A DNA stretch of 22,487 nt from a virus. Shown here in pieces: positions 1 through 8,029 of this stretch. Position numbers and translations under genes: made by a program. Each line of letters opens with the position of its first letter. The stretch's first letter is position 1. The notes beneath the pieces are model-generated. The model ran no database searches, was not told the origin of the DNA, and saw only the letters and a program-made list of their open reading frames with translations. The DNA is taken from positions 1-22,487 of the IMG/VR virus record IMGVR_UViG_3300042465_008603; one strand, given 5' to 3'.

Positions 1-1249
1 TGTTTGCTGAGTTGTTTGTAGTAATGTTTGCACTTGTTTGAGTGGTTGTTATTGCCAATAAAGCAATATCGGTAACTGTACTAGCGGCAAGTTGTGCTGC
101 TGTGATTGATGTGACAGTTCCTACTGAAGTCAAAGAACCGACTACAGTAGCGTTTAAGTTAGCGGCTGTTGGTTGTGAAATTGCAGAGGTAAAAGATGCA
201 AACGCGGCTTGTGAAAGCCTTGTATGTGCTCTAATAGAGCCACCTGTAATTGTGGTAACAATTCTCAATCTTATGTATCTAGTTTGAATTGGAAATACAA
301 AAATGTTTTGTGAAACTGTCGCTGTAATCGCCGCAACAATAGCAGATCCAGTCAAAAGTGAATGGTTGAATATAGGGATTGATTGAAAGGTAACGTTATC
401 GTTAGAGCCTTCAAGAATAAAAGTTCCACCTGTACCAGTCGAAACAATTTGAATTGTCCCGCTTCTATAACCAGAAGCGTCTGTTGCAGTTGTTGATGAT
501 GGGTCTGATATGATGTTGCTAATAATAGCTGTTTGGGCTGCCTGACCTGTTATGAATAAATCGGGCATAGATGTTGCAACAACTTGGTTAGATGCTATGA
601 CTACCCTTTGTGTGTTTGCATCAGAAACACCAGAACCAAAAGTCTGATAAGCTCCTGTTGCTGGGTTAGTTGGGGTGGCAGGTAAGGGCTGCGTAGGTGT
701 GAGGGAGTTACCAGCATTAAAAGAAAAAAGATCAATAGGCAAAACACCGCTAATAGTAACGGGTACGGTCCCAGATATTTCTGTTATGAGCTCATTGTTT
801 ACGTTCATAGCAGGAGCAGATAATACCCCACCGTTTAGGATACCTATAGATAGAGCATTATCCTGGAAAGGCGCAGGCATAACATCGTCTAATGTCCCAC
901 CAAAACTAGAGTTAAGAAGGTTTACGTCTAACCCAGCTTTCCCACTTACAATGTCTATAGAGGCTTTTGCTTCCTCTGTACCTACAGACTCATCATAAAT
1001 TAATTCTAAGATGTCTGCATCTGCCATACTAGATGTATTGAATTGTAAATTTAAGCTATATTGAGTAATAAACTCGCCTTTAGTTGGAGAGGAGTCTCCC
1101 CCACCGGTAGCATAAATTAATGTTTGGGATCTTGAGGTATTAATAACTGCTAGTAATCTCTTAGGATCAAAATCCGGATACATTGAAAAATCAATGTTAG
1201 AAGATCCTGAGTTAAAATAATATTGAGTTGTGGGTAGTAGTCTTTTCAT
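1..1249 (-). CDS. Adhesin or tail-fibre-like protein, N-terminal part (continues across the window ends)
   Basis: The frame starts at ATG 1249 (MKRLLPTTQYYF), behind an AAGG ribosome binding site and 9 bases after the fibre gene's stop, and is still open at base 1 after 416 codons. It joins in frame with the open frame at 21964-22487, giving about 590 residues. The N-terminal 100 residues may anchor to the virion. Around residues 270-330 the pattern GTFILEGSNDNVTF followed by RYIRLRI resembles a discoidin/galactose-binding jelly roll, as often seen in phage surface proteins. The rest is rich in Ser, Thr, Ala and Asn. Position directly after the fibre gene and before the lysis genes suggests a receptor-binding or decoration role. 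The exact function is inference. CTAG is much rarer here than in neighbouring genes, which may mean a different origin. Confidence 0.75.
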   Translation of the reverse strand, partial: MKRLLPTTQYYFNSGSSNIDFSMYPDFDPKRLLAVINTSRSQTLIYATGGGDSSPTKGEFITQYSLNLQFNTSSMADADILELIYDESVGTEEAKASIDIVSGKAGLDVNLLNSSFGGTLDDVMPAPFQDNALSIGILNGGVLSAPAMNVNNELITEISGTVPVTISGVLPIDLFSFNAGNSLTPTQPLPATPTNPATGAYQTFGSGVSDANTQRVVIASNQVVATSMPDLFITGQAAQTAIISNIISDPSSTTATDASGYRSGTIQIVSTGTGGTFILEGSNDNVTFQSIPIFNHSLLTGSAIVAAITATVSQNIFVFPIQTRYIRLRIVTTITGGSIRAHTRLSQAAFASFTSAISQPTAANLNATVVGSLTSVGTVTSITAAQLAASTVTDIALLAITTTQTSANITTNNSAN

Positions 1250-1258
1250 TATTAAACC

Positions 1259-3241
1259 TTATCCGAAAATTAGAGCGTTTACGATTGATTTACTATCTAC
1301 ATAGTCTTTATTAGTAGCGTCTGTACCTGTAGTGGGTACTGGTACGTTTTCTAATGTACCAGAGTTTAAGCTCATACCGTTAGAGCTAAACTTACCTGTA
1401 GCGTCTATTTTAGCTACCTCTGTAGCTCCTGTATCTGTAGCGAATTTTATCTCTGCGCCTGCAGTATCGGTCATAATATTTAGGGTACGTTTTGAGTAAA
1501 GCCCAAACTGGTTAGCCGTCCACATTCCATAGGCATTAGCAGCGCCACCCGAGTTAAGAGCTGCTATCTGGATAACTTCCCCATCGTCTGCCCGTGCGTT
1601 AATAGCGCAATACCCAGCCGTATTAGTGTTATTTACCATGATCCCAGGGAATTCTACCCCGTTGTTTCCTGTAACGGTTAAACTGCCCGTCATTGTATCG
1701 CCAGATTTATTAACCTTAAGAGCTAGCGCTGTATTAACTGCAGTTTTAGAAGGCGCTACCGTTGTAGAAGCTGTGAGGTTATTCGCTACTTTTGCATCTA
1801 TGGCAGTTTGTTGAGCAGTAGAGACTGGTAAATCTGCAGGAGCTAAATTTGATACGTTAGAAAGTCCTACGTCTGACTTAGTTAGAACTACCACCCCAGC
1901 ATAACCGTTTACAGAAATAACTGCGTCTGCTCCTGAGTGAACCTTTTCCCAGGTAGTCCCGTTATATACTGCATAATCCCCTAGTACAAAATCAAGACTG
2001 TTTACTCCTGGTCCTGCTACAGACGTTTTATAAACATCCCCAGTATTACCGGTCCCATCTACCAGGGTAGGGGTATTAGTGAGAGCATTATAAGCCCCCT
2101 TATATTCCATAATTGAGTTAGGTAACTGAGCTACTGGGACTTTACCCCCAGCGTCTAGACCTGCTACCCCTAGAGGTGAGCCTATCGCTGCTAGATCAAT
2201 CTTAAGATCTAAAGCGTCCTGGGTATCTGTAGAAATAATTTTATCAATATCTGCAGTATTGTTTACGTTACCTAGTCCTATGTCATTAGGAGAAACGTAA
2301 TCCGTAACCTGGAGCCAGTTACCAGGATAAGCCACCGGGTTATAACCTGCTGCCCCGATAGCTGCGATCATTCTAAAAGACGCACCGTTAAACATTACCC
2401 CCTGGCCTACGGTATAGGTCACACCGTTATTATAGTCCCCGGTCCAGTTTACATCTGTAATTAAATCAAGCGCAGCCTGGGTAGCAGTAGAGATAGGCTT
2501 ATCTAAGTCTGTAGTATCGTCTACGTTGCCTAGTCCTACGTCTGCTTTTACTAGAGTATGGTTTTTCCATAATTGAGAAGCAGACTCGTATCTAATTACC
2601 TGGTTATTAGCTAAGGAGTTAATAGCCACATTATGCAGTTCTTCCACCTTGTAGCCGTTTCGAGGGTTTACCTCAATCGTCCCCTGGGTAGGTTGTGATC
2701 TAGTTGTAATCCCTATAAAGACTGAATGATTAGGAGCTAGAGGCTCAGTATTAGTTAGCCCTCCAGGCACCGTAGCAGATAGCCAGAGAGGTTGCCCTAC
2801 CGTAAAGGCAGAAGTATCTAGAGACTCTGCTAGTCCCATAACTACTACTTCTCCGTTAGAATTATTAGTTATAGCAGTAGCAGTAATCCCTACGGTCCTA
2901 CTAGAGGTAGCCTCTGAGTTAGCCTGAGCTAATGCCAGGGTAGGAAGATTACCAGAAGCTCCACTAAAGTAGACTACGGACCCCTTAGGGATAGTAGCGC
3001 CTGAGTTATTCCTGGCAGTAGTGGTTAATTTATTAGTAGAGGCAGAAGCTAATAGCTGCCAGTAGGTAGTATTAGTTGGATCGTTACCAGTAGTGGCAGC
3101 GATACAAAGATAAGAAGCATTACCATAGGATACCGAATCTCCAGGACCGTAAGAGGTACTAGGAGAGTAAACACCCGTAGGATTAATGTTTGAGTTAATT
3201 GTAAACGGGTTAAGAAGTTGGACTAATTTAAAATCAGACAT
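1259..3241 (-). CDS. Tail fibre protein with carbohydrate-binding-like module and repeated fibre segments
   Basis: A 660-residue structural protein, probably part of the host-recognition fibre. Residues about 22-64 (Y-P-S-T-S-Y-G-P-G-D-S-V ... DPTNTTYWQLL) look like a CBM5/12-type carbohydrate-binding module. A second such unit follows near residue 275 (GDYNNGVTYTVGQGVMFNG). Three copies of a typical phage fibre repeat, DVGLGNV or DIGLGNV/DVGLSNV followed by STATQAALD-like sequence, are spread through the middle. The C-terminal third starts with GDTMTGSLTVTG and ends with TNKDYVDSKS, both common near the end of trimeric fibres. The start overlaps the preceding gene's stop by 8 bases, indicating translational coupling. 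There is no obvious intramolecular chaperone domain. Confidence 0.85.
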   Translation of the reverse strand: MSDFKLVQLLNPFTINSNINPTGVYSPSTSYGPGDSVSYGNASYLCIAATTGNDPTNTTYWQLLASASTNKLTTTARNNSGATIPKGSVVYFSGASGNLPTLALAQANSEATSSRTVGITATAITNNSNGEVVVMGLAESLDTSAFTVGQPLWLSATVPGGLTNTEPLAPNHSVFIGITTRSQPTQGTIEVNPRNGYKVEELHNVAINSLANNQVIRYESASQLWKNHTLVKADVGLGNVDDTTDLDKPISTATQAALDLITDVNWTGDYNNGVTYTVGQGVMFNGASFRMIAAIGAAGYNPVAYPGNWLQVTDYVSPNDIGLGNVNNTADIDKIISTDTQDALDLKIDLAAIGSPLGVAGLDAGGKVPVAQLPNSIMEYKGAYNALTNTPTLVDGTGNTGDVYKTSVAGPGVNSLDFVLGDYAVYNGTTWEKVHSGADAVISVNGYAGVVVLTKSDVGLSNVSNLAPADLPVSTAQQTAIDAKVANNLTASTTVAPSKTAVNTALALKVNKSGDTMTGSLTVTGNNGVEFPGIMVNNTNTAGYCAINARADDGEVIQIAALNSGGAANAYGMWTANQFGLYSKRTLNIMTDTAGAEIKFATDTGATEVAKIDATGKFSSNGMSLNSGTLENVPVPTTGTDATNKDYVDSKSIVNALIFG

Positions 3242-3515
3242 AGACTAAGCTCGCTCTGTTATCCCATACCTGGTCAAAATTATTAGACGCTGCTGTAATT
3301 ACTACCCCAGAGGATAGATCTATTTTTTTAATAAGCCACTTAGGCTCACTTGATAGAGCTCCGAAAGTACCCTCTCCTAAATAGATTAAGGTAGAGCTAA
3401 CATTATCCACTCTAAGGCCTACGCTATCACTCTCATTAGTTACGGCTATTTTAGACTTACCATTTTCGGCAGATCTAAACTTATCGTACTCTCTAGTTTG
3501 ACTGTCTGACTGCAT
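3234..3515 (-). CDS. Small virion-associated protein of unknown function
   Basis: A 93-residue protein with no signal peptide or membrane segment. It is predicted to be mainly beta (KSKIAVTNESDSVGLRVDNVSS, STLIYLGEGTFGALSS). ATG at 3515 has an AAAGG site upstream and overlaps the end of the preceding gene by 23 bases. Its position between capsid and fibre genes suggests a fibre adaptor, head decoration or neck component, but I do not recognise the family. The tight overlap on both sides ties its expression to the fibre gene. Confidence 0.7.
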   Translation of the reverse strand: MQSDSQTREYDKFRSAENGKSKIAVTNESDSVGLRVDNVSSTLIYLGEGTFGALSSEPKWLIKKIDLSSGVVITAASNNFDQVWDNRASLVYV

Positions 3516-3720
3516 TAGGTACCTTTACAGCATTGTACTGCTGAGCCGCTATATTCTCTGCCTTATCATGGTACCAAGCTACATGCGTTTTTGAAACTGT
3601 ATCGTAGTATACAGAGAAGAAATTAACGGTACCACCACGGGCAAAACTAACTTTCATCATTAGGGACCTGAGATCTTCAACGGTCTTTGCCTGGATAAAA
3701 GTAGGAAAAAGTTGGTCCAT
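3493..3720 (-). CDS. Small late protein of unknown function
   Basis: A 75-residue protein starting at ATG 3720 behind a clear GAGGAAAG ribosome binding site. It has an N-terminal amphipathic helix region (TVEDLRSLMMKVSFARGG) followed by beta-rich sequence (VNFFSVYYDTVSKTHVAWYHD). It is the first gene after the terminator that follows the capsid gene, so its expression needs read-through or a promoter in the short gap. It overlaps the next gene by 23 bases. I do not recognise it. A small neck or tail-tip component is possible. Confidence 0.65.
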   Translation of the reverse strand: MDQLFPTFIQAKTVEDLRSLMMKVSFARGGTVNFFSVYYDTVSKTHVAWYHDKAENIAAQQYNAVKVPNAVRQSN

Positions 3721-3733
3721 TGTCTTTCCTCAC

Positions 3734-3764
3734 AAAAAAATGCCCAGGGAATTACCCCCAGGCA
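3734..3764 (-). terminator. Rho-independent terminator after the major capsid gene
   Basis: Read on the minus strand, the arms UGCCUGGGG (about 3764-3756) and CCCUGGGCA (about 3749-3741) pair over nine positions, using two G-U wobbles, and are followed directly by seven T (3740-3734). On the plus strand the same positions would be A-C mismatches, so the hairpin is built for minus-strand transcripts. It lies about 20 bases after the capsid stop and just before the next small late gene. Confidence 0.88.
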
Positions 3765-3784
3765 TCATAGAATCTTTTAAGAAA

Positions 3785-4633
3785 TTAAGCAGCCTTGAAT
3801 TTAATCATTAGAGCAGACTTAGTTGGAGCAGCGTTACCTTGACCGATCTCTAGACCTTTAAGACCGTAGAGAGCCTCTAATGCACGTTTTTTAGCGCCTA
3901 CACCGTGGTCAATATCGTCCTGCTCACCGTAAGCAGGCTCACGCTGAAAGCCGTAAGCAATAGCGCCTTTCTCAGCCATGAAATACTCAGCGTCCCCTAG
4001 AGCATTACAAACTACTACGTTAATTCCGAAAACCTTACCGATAGAACCGGTTTGGATTACAGAAGCTCCGTAAACTTGGTTAGAAGAGAACTCAGTAATC
4101 TTAAGCATAGCAGTTTCTTGAGAAGGAGAGATAAAAAGAGTTACGGCATTCATATCTGCCTCGTTCTTCTTAAGGTACTCTCTCATTTCAAGAACTACGT
4201 CACGAGTAATTGCACTTGCTGCTGCTACTTCTGCAGCCTCAGCCAATACTACCGCTTTAAGTTTAGCGTCAAAATAACGGCCATGACTTGAAGAAGCTCT
4301 TTGAACGAGCTCAAGCTCCCAATTCAAAGTTGACTGAATAGAATCATTAGGATCAATGATCCATTTTACCGCGGCCGGCACGTTGAGCAAAAGCGTATCA
4401 ACTGTACTAGTGATAGCCTGGGCGTCAACTGTACCACCTGAAGCTCTCTCACCTACTGTGAAAGATGAAAGCTTAGGGAAAGAGATAGACTTCATCCCTT
4501 TAACTGCGAATTGAGAAACGTTAGTAAAGTAGTTTGAGAAAATAGCCTTAGCTAGTAGCTCTTTCTGGGCCATGTCTACGATAAGCGCCATTTTAGTCGC
4601 TGCTACCTGAGTATTGCCAATAATTGCGTCCAT
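3785..4633 (-). CDS. Major capsid (coat) protein, HK97-fold type
   Basis: A 282-residue protein in the expected slot after the scaffold. It has typical coat features: an N-terminal helix, a stretch like FAVKGMKSISFPKLSSFTVGE, the region AVKWIIDPNDS, a long helical segment (AKLKAVVLAEAAEVAAASA), and SPSQETAMLKI followed by an A-domain-like stretch with GKVFGINVVV and YGFQRE. It has no protease or delta-domain extension and no protease gene is nearby, so assembly should rely on a separate scaffold. ATG 4633 is preceded by AAGGAG. It is followed by a strong terminator, which fits the need for hundreds of copies per head. CTAG is less frequent than in neighbouring genes, consistent with different codon choice in a highly expressed gene. 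Confidence 0.85.
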   Translation of the reverse strand: MDAIIGNTQVAATKMALIVDMAQKELLAKAIFSNYFTNVSQFAVKGMKSISFPKLSSFTVGERASGGTVDAQAITSTVDTLLLNVPAAVKWIIDPNDSIQSTLNWELELVQRASSSHGRYFDAKLKAVVLAEAAEVAAASAITRDVVLEMREYLKKNEADMNAVTLFISPSQETAMLKITEFSSNQVYGASVIQTGSIGKVFGINVVVCNALGDAEYFMAEKGAIAYGFQREPAYGEQDDIDHGVGAKKRALEALYGLKGLEIGQGNAAPTKSALMIKFKAA

Positions 4634-4668
4634 TTTTAATTCTCCTTAGAATTATATTATTAAAAAAC

Positions 4669-5256
4669 CTATTTAAACGTGCTAGAGATATAATCTTTTA
4701 GCTCTGAAGCAGACATCTTAGTAGTATCTATCGTGGTTGTGGTCCCAGTAGATCCTGGTCTAAAAGTATTAGCTCCTATAGGTCCCTGGGCTTTCCATAG
4801 ATAAGGAGATTTTTTCTTAATCTCTTCTACAAAACGCTTAGTTACCTCATCGCTAAAGTCCAGGTTATCCTCGTCTAGTCCTTCTTTTAGATACTCTTTT
4901 AATTCAGGTCTACTAAGTAGATCGTCCGGGTTATGTAGCTCCCCTGCGTATTTCATTAACTTATCTTTAACTACTTGAGAAATTACTTTCTTTTTCGTTT
5001 TTCCAAGCTCCTGTAAAGCAGCGTTAGCCTTTCTCTTCTCAGCTTCTAACTGGGCAGAGATGTCCCCAGACTCCTGTAGCTTTTTACTTTCTAGATCTTC
5101 TTTCTCTTTTAAAGCAGTCTTGTACTTCTCTTTGTAGTCCTGACTTTCTTTTAAGAGTCTAGCATTAGTAGCCGCTAATCTTTCCGAGTCTAAATTTTCT
5201 GGATTAACTTTTGTTGCGTCTGACTGTTCAGCCATAGCATTAGAGCCTTCGCTCAT
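4669..5256 (-). CDS. Capsid scaffolding protein
   Basis: A 195-residue, highly charged protein with a long coiled coil (about residues 25-90, rich in K, E, L and Q: LLKESQDYKEKYKTALKEKE, AQLEAEKRKANAALQEL). A middle helical part (LLSRPELKEYLKEGLDEDNL) and a flexible Gly/Thr C-terminal segment follow. It lies directly upstream of the coat gene, where scaffolds of SPP1-, P22- and GP20-like types sit. ATG 5256 has AAGGGGAAGG upstream. A second ATG seven codons in is possible but has a poorer site. The protein would direct procapsid assembly and then leave. Function is inferred from composition and position, not from a catalytic motif. Confidence 0.78.
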   Translation of the reverse strand: MSEGSNAMAEQSDATKVNPENLDSERLAATNARLLKESQDYKEKYKTALKEKEDLESKKLQESGDISAQLEAEKRKANAALQELGKTKKKVISQVVKDKLMKYAGELHNPDDLLSRPELKEYLKEGLDEDNLDFSDEVTKRFVEEIKKKSPYLWKAQGPIGANTFRPGSTGTTTTIDTTKMSASELKDYISSTFK

Positions 5257-5302
5257 AACCTTCCCCTTCTATTTAAGCCTGCTTAAATGCAGACTGTCAA
5301 AT

Positions 5303-5971
5303 TTACCTAATAATAAACTTTACACTGGCAAAACGTTTGACCTTAGAAGCAGATTTACTGTCTAGCTTAAGAGCTTTTAATAATGCCTCTGTTATCTTCT
5401 GGTCTATACGTCTATTAAACCTTTCCCCTATACGGTTAGGCAATAGCCTGCGCTCAGGTATTTTACTGGTCCCGTCATTGTGAAACGTCCAGCGCTCATG
5501 ATCTGCTAAGAGCTCCCCAGTCTTATCGTTAAAGCTTAGAGTCTTCTGCATTTCACCAGATACTTTTAGGTTTACTGGACTTACTTTTTTCCCTACCCCT
5601 AGACCTTTCTCAAAGACTTCATACTTAGCTTTTTTCTGCTTCCCTGGTATGACCTTTCCCTTATCCTCGCCCTTACCTACAATTTTAAAACTGGTAGAAG
5701 CTCCTGTAGTCATTTTGGGCTCTATCCTAACTACCTTTCCACTTTTATAGCTAATGTACTTGGCCTTTCCCTTGATAACGTCTATGTAGCTATCTGAGTA
5801 TTTCTTAAACCTAGCTGCTGCTCCCATGACTGGGGAGATCCCTTTATTAATCAGGTCCAGGATAAGCGCCACTATATTGATAGCCTTTATCTCTTTCCTA
5901 AAAGCCTTATTAATGTCCCCTATGTTATCCCTTAGGATCTTCTCTATCTGCCCTGGTCTAAGCCCTGCCAT
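5303..5971 (-). CDS. Virion morphogenesis / gp10-like connector or tail-completion protein (copy B)
   Basis: A 222-residue basic protein. The C-terminal half has the pattern SPVNLKVSGEMQKTLSF ... HNDGTSKIPERRLLP followed by a charged helix. This is the signature arrangement of virion-morphogenesis (Mu gpG/P2 gpS-like) and HK97 gp10-like proteins, which sit at the head-tail joint. It is preceded by the gene for a second protein with the same layout. The N-terminal half is Lys-rich and specific to this copy. ATG 5971 has AAGGG upstream and lies two bases after its neighbour's stop. In this genome the partner tail tube is absent, so a neck or stub role is more likely than tail-tube completion. 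Confidence 0.62.
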   Translation of the reverse strand: MAGLRPGQIEKILRDNIGDINKAFRKEIKAINIVALILDLINKGISPVMGAAARFKKYSDSYIDVIKGKAKYISYKSGKVVRIEPKMTTGASTSFKIVGKGEDKGKVIPGKQKKAKYEVFEKGLGVGKKVSPVNLKVSGEMQKTLSFNDKTGELLADHERWTFHNDGTSKIPERRLLPNRIGERFNRRIDQKITEALLKALKLDSKSASKVKRFASVKFIIR

Positions 5972-5973
5972 TT

Positions 5974-6498
5974 TTAAGCCCTTGCGGTAGCTGAGCCGCC
6001 GCCTCTAGGTTGACCGCCGCCTACTGTAGCTGCTTCTGTATCTGGCTCATCGTCTATGTAGCCCTGTAGGATACGTCTTACCCCTCGGATAATTTCAGCT
6101 TTTAATAGTTGATCTTCTCCAGGTATAAACTGCCTCTGGGGTAGAGTATCCCCCGTATTATGATTAAATGACTTTATCGCCTGGGTATCGTCAAAGATCC
6201 CTACGGTAACGGTCCCGTTATCTGGGTTAGTTTTGAAGGTGAGAGCGTTTAGCATGTCCCCGTTTAGATCTAGGTTGGCCATGGTATCCCCCATTTTTTG
6301 AGAGTTAGCATAGCTTTCACTTAGGGTAGCTTTATACTTTCCCCCTGCTACTGGGCTCTTAGCCTCTCCTACATAATCTAGGATAGACTGCACTAGATAG
6401 TCTCCCACTTCATTAACCAGGTCAGATCTAAGGCTATCCGGTACCTGGTCAATGTTTGGGATCTCAAAAGTGAAGCTAGTCTCTTCCTTACTTATCAT
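5974..6498 (-). CDS. Virion morphogenesis / gp10-like connector protein (copy A)
   Basis: A 174-residue protein immediately after the portal gene. It shares its layout with the next gene: SPVAGGKY, then LDLNGDMLNALTF, a beta stretch (GTVTVGIFDD), HNTGDTLPQRQFIPG and a C-terminal helix (LLKAEIIRGVRRILQGYI). The HNxG-(x)-P-R-x-(F/L)-(I/L)-P pattern is typical of the HK97 gp10/virion-morphogenesis group. The last 25 residues are Gly/Ala/Arg-rich and probably disordered. The ATG at 6498 overlaps the portal stop by 11 bases, without a strong ribosome binding site, so translation is probably coupled. Confidence 0.62.
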   Translation of the reverse strand: MISKEETSFTFEIPNIDQVPDSLRSDLVNEVGDYLVQSILDYVGEAKSPVAGGKYKATLSESYANSQKMGDTMANLDLNGDMLNALTFKTNPDNGTVTVGIFDDTQAIKSFNHNTGDTLPQRQFIPGEDQLLKAEIIRGVRRILQGYIDDEPDTEAATVGGGQPRGGGSATARA

Positions 6499-7990
6499 TA
6501 GTTTCTATGTCCTGAGAGTTTTCTAGTTTTGGAGTATTAAACATGCTGGCCAGATCTACCTTAGACTGCTGAATAGCTAGAAGCTTATTCTTAGACTCTT
6601 CCTCTGATAAGTTAGGATCGTACATCTGAATGAGCTCATAATCTGGCCATAGCCCTAGCTCTTTCATAGTCTTAAGGTTATCTAGTTTTTCCTTATCCGA
6701 GATCATTACCTTAGGCTTTCTATAAATTACCTTAAGCATATCCTCAGGCAAAACTGCCATACCTTGAGAAGCTAGCTGAGCTCCTACGATCTCGTAAATC
6801 TCATGCTCTACTTCTGAGAAAACTTCCTGGTTATCTTCTATGATTCCCTGTACGTCTGACTGAGAGAGCAGACGATCAAAACCAGAGCTAAAAGACTCTA
6901 CCCCACCGGTTAGGACCTGAGAGCCGCTTATCCCATGCTCATCTAGAATAGTAGCGAGATAGGTAGTAATGGCCTCTTTGTGCCCCGTCATGTTTGGAGT
7001 AGGAGAGATAAAATTAACGTCTGTAGGTTTATCCTCTGGTCTAGAAGACTGAGGAGCCTCGATAGCTGTATAAAGACTATGAGAGCTAATGCTAATTTTC
7101 TGCTTCTCTGGACGGGTAATTTTTAAGACTCCTACCTGCATGTTAGCAGAGGTTAAGTAAACGCTCATGAGAGCATTAAGCTCTACCGTCTGCATAGGCA
7201 GAGGTGAGGGAGTCGGGTAGTTTTTAGAGAAATTCATAGGTACATAAACGAAAGGAAGTTTACCGTATGGGTTTACCCCTGAGTCATTACCTGGAATAGG
7301 CTGAAACTCGATTAGAAGTTTATCGCTTCCCTTGTTTCCTGTTACCTTAATCATAACGTGCTGGTACTCAGTCCAGAAGCTATAGAAGCGCTCTCTGTAG
7401 ACCTCGTCATTATTACCATTCTCAGCTATTAGAGAGTTATAACCGTCCCCAGTGAGCCCAGAGCTTACAGAAGGATCTGGGTAAGAAAGCACTACTACCT
7501 GGACTTCCCCGTCCTCATCCTTAACTACATCATACTCGTAAGGAGCTAAGCTATAAAACTTCCAATAGAGTTTAGAGGTGTTATCTTCCTCTACTTCTCG
7601 GTCCATAAAGCAAGCGATTAACCCGTGCTTATGCTGGTTATATTGTACATCCAGGTCCCGCATAGCTGTATTAAGCCCGTACTCGTTTACAATATTATGA
7701 TAGATCTCGCTAGCTGCCTCATCCCCTACTACTTTACGGATAGGAGCCTCTTTGTATGCCTTAGCTTTCTTATTAACGATCTTATTCAGGACTGAGTAGT
7801 CCGTAATCGTATACATAGAGCTAGTTTTCGGGTACATCTGTTTAATACGAGCGTCTACGAAAGGCTTAAGATTACCGGTCCGGATCTGTTCACTATCCCA
7901 GGCGATACGCTTGCGCTTAATGTTTTGTGCGCTCTCTATCTCTCTGATAACGTTTCTAATAAAGTCCTGGTTTAATTCAAATTTATTCAT
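6488..7990 (-). CDS. Portal protein (SPP1 gp6-like family)
   Basis: A 500-residue protein placed directly after TerL, the usual order. The N-terminal region includes SVLNKIVNKKAKAYKEAP, the motif found early in SPP1 gp6-like portals. The centre is acidic with mixed sheets (SLAPYEYDVVKDEDGEVQVV), and a long C-terminal helical part (QGIIEDNQEVFSEVEHEIYEI) could form the stem, wing and crown. Portals form the dodecameric ring at one capsid vertex through which TerL pumps DNA. ATG 7990 is preceded by AGGAG. Gene length is normal for the family. No separate head-maturation protease or Mu gpF-like gene is fused. Confidence 0.85.
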   Translation of the reverse strand: MNKFELNQDFIRNVIREIESAQNIKRKRIAWDSEQIRTGNLKPFVDARIKQMYPKTSSMYTITDYSVLNKIVNKKAKAYKEAPIRKVVGDEAASEIYHNIVNEYGLNTAMRDLDVQYNQHKHGLIACFMDREVEEDNTSKLYWKFYSLAPYEYDVVKDEDGEVQVVVLSYPDPSVSSGLTGDGYNSLIAENGNNDEVYRERFYSFWTEYQHVMIKVTGNKGSDKLLIEFQPIPGNDSGVNPYGKLPFVYVPMNFSKNYPTPSPLPMQTVELNALMSVYLTSANMQVGVLKITRPEKQKISISSHSLYTAIEAPQSSRPEDKPTDVNFISPTPNMTGHKEAITTYLATILDEHGISGSQVLTGGVESFSSGFDRLLSQSDVQGIIEDNQEVFSEVEHEIYEIVGAQLASQGMAVLPEDMLKVIYRKPKVMISDKEKLDNLKTMKELGLWPDYELIQMYDPNLSEEESKNKLLAIQQSKVDLASMFNTPKLENSQDIETNDK

Positions 7991-8029
7991 TTTAAGGCTC
8001 CTGTAGTTATAATTATGCTAATCATTAAG

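Noticed and set aside
42-287. Plus-strand open frame of 81 codons
   Set aside because: It lies opposite the end-spanning adhesin gene, has no ribosome binding site, and its composition reflects the antisense of an Ala/Thr-rich coding region.
675-998. Plus-strand open frame of 107 codons
   Set aside because: Antisense to the same adhesin gene, with no operon context.
1626-1814. Plus-strand open frame within the fibre gene
   Set aside because: Shadow of the 660-residue fibre gene, which has clear fibre repeats.
4052-4291. Plus-strand open frame opposite the capsid gene
   Set aside because: The minus-strand capsid protein is well supported and the antisense frame has no start signal.
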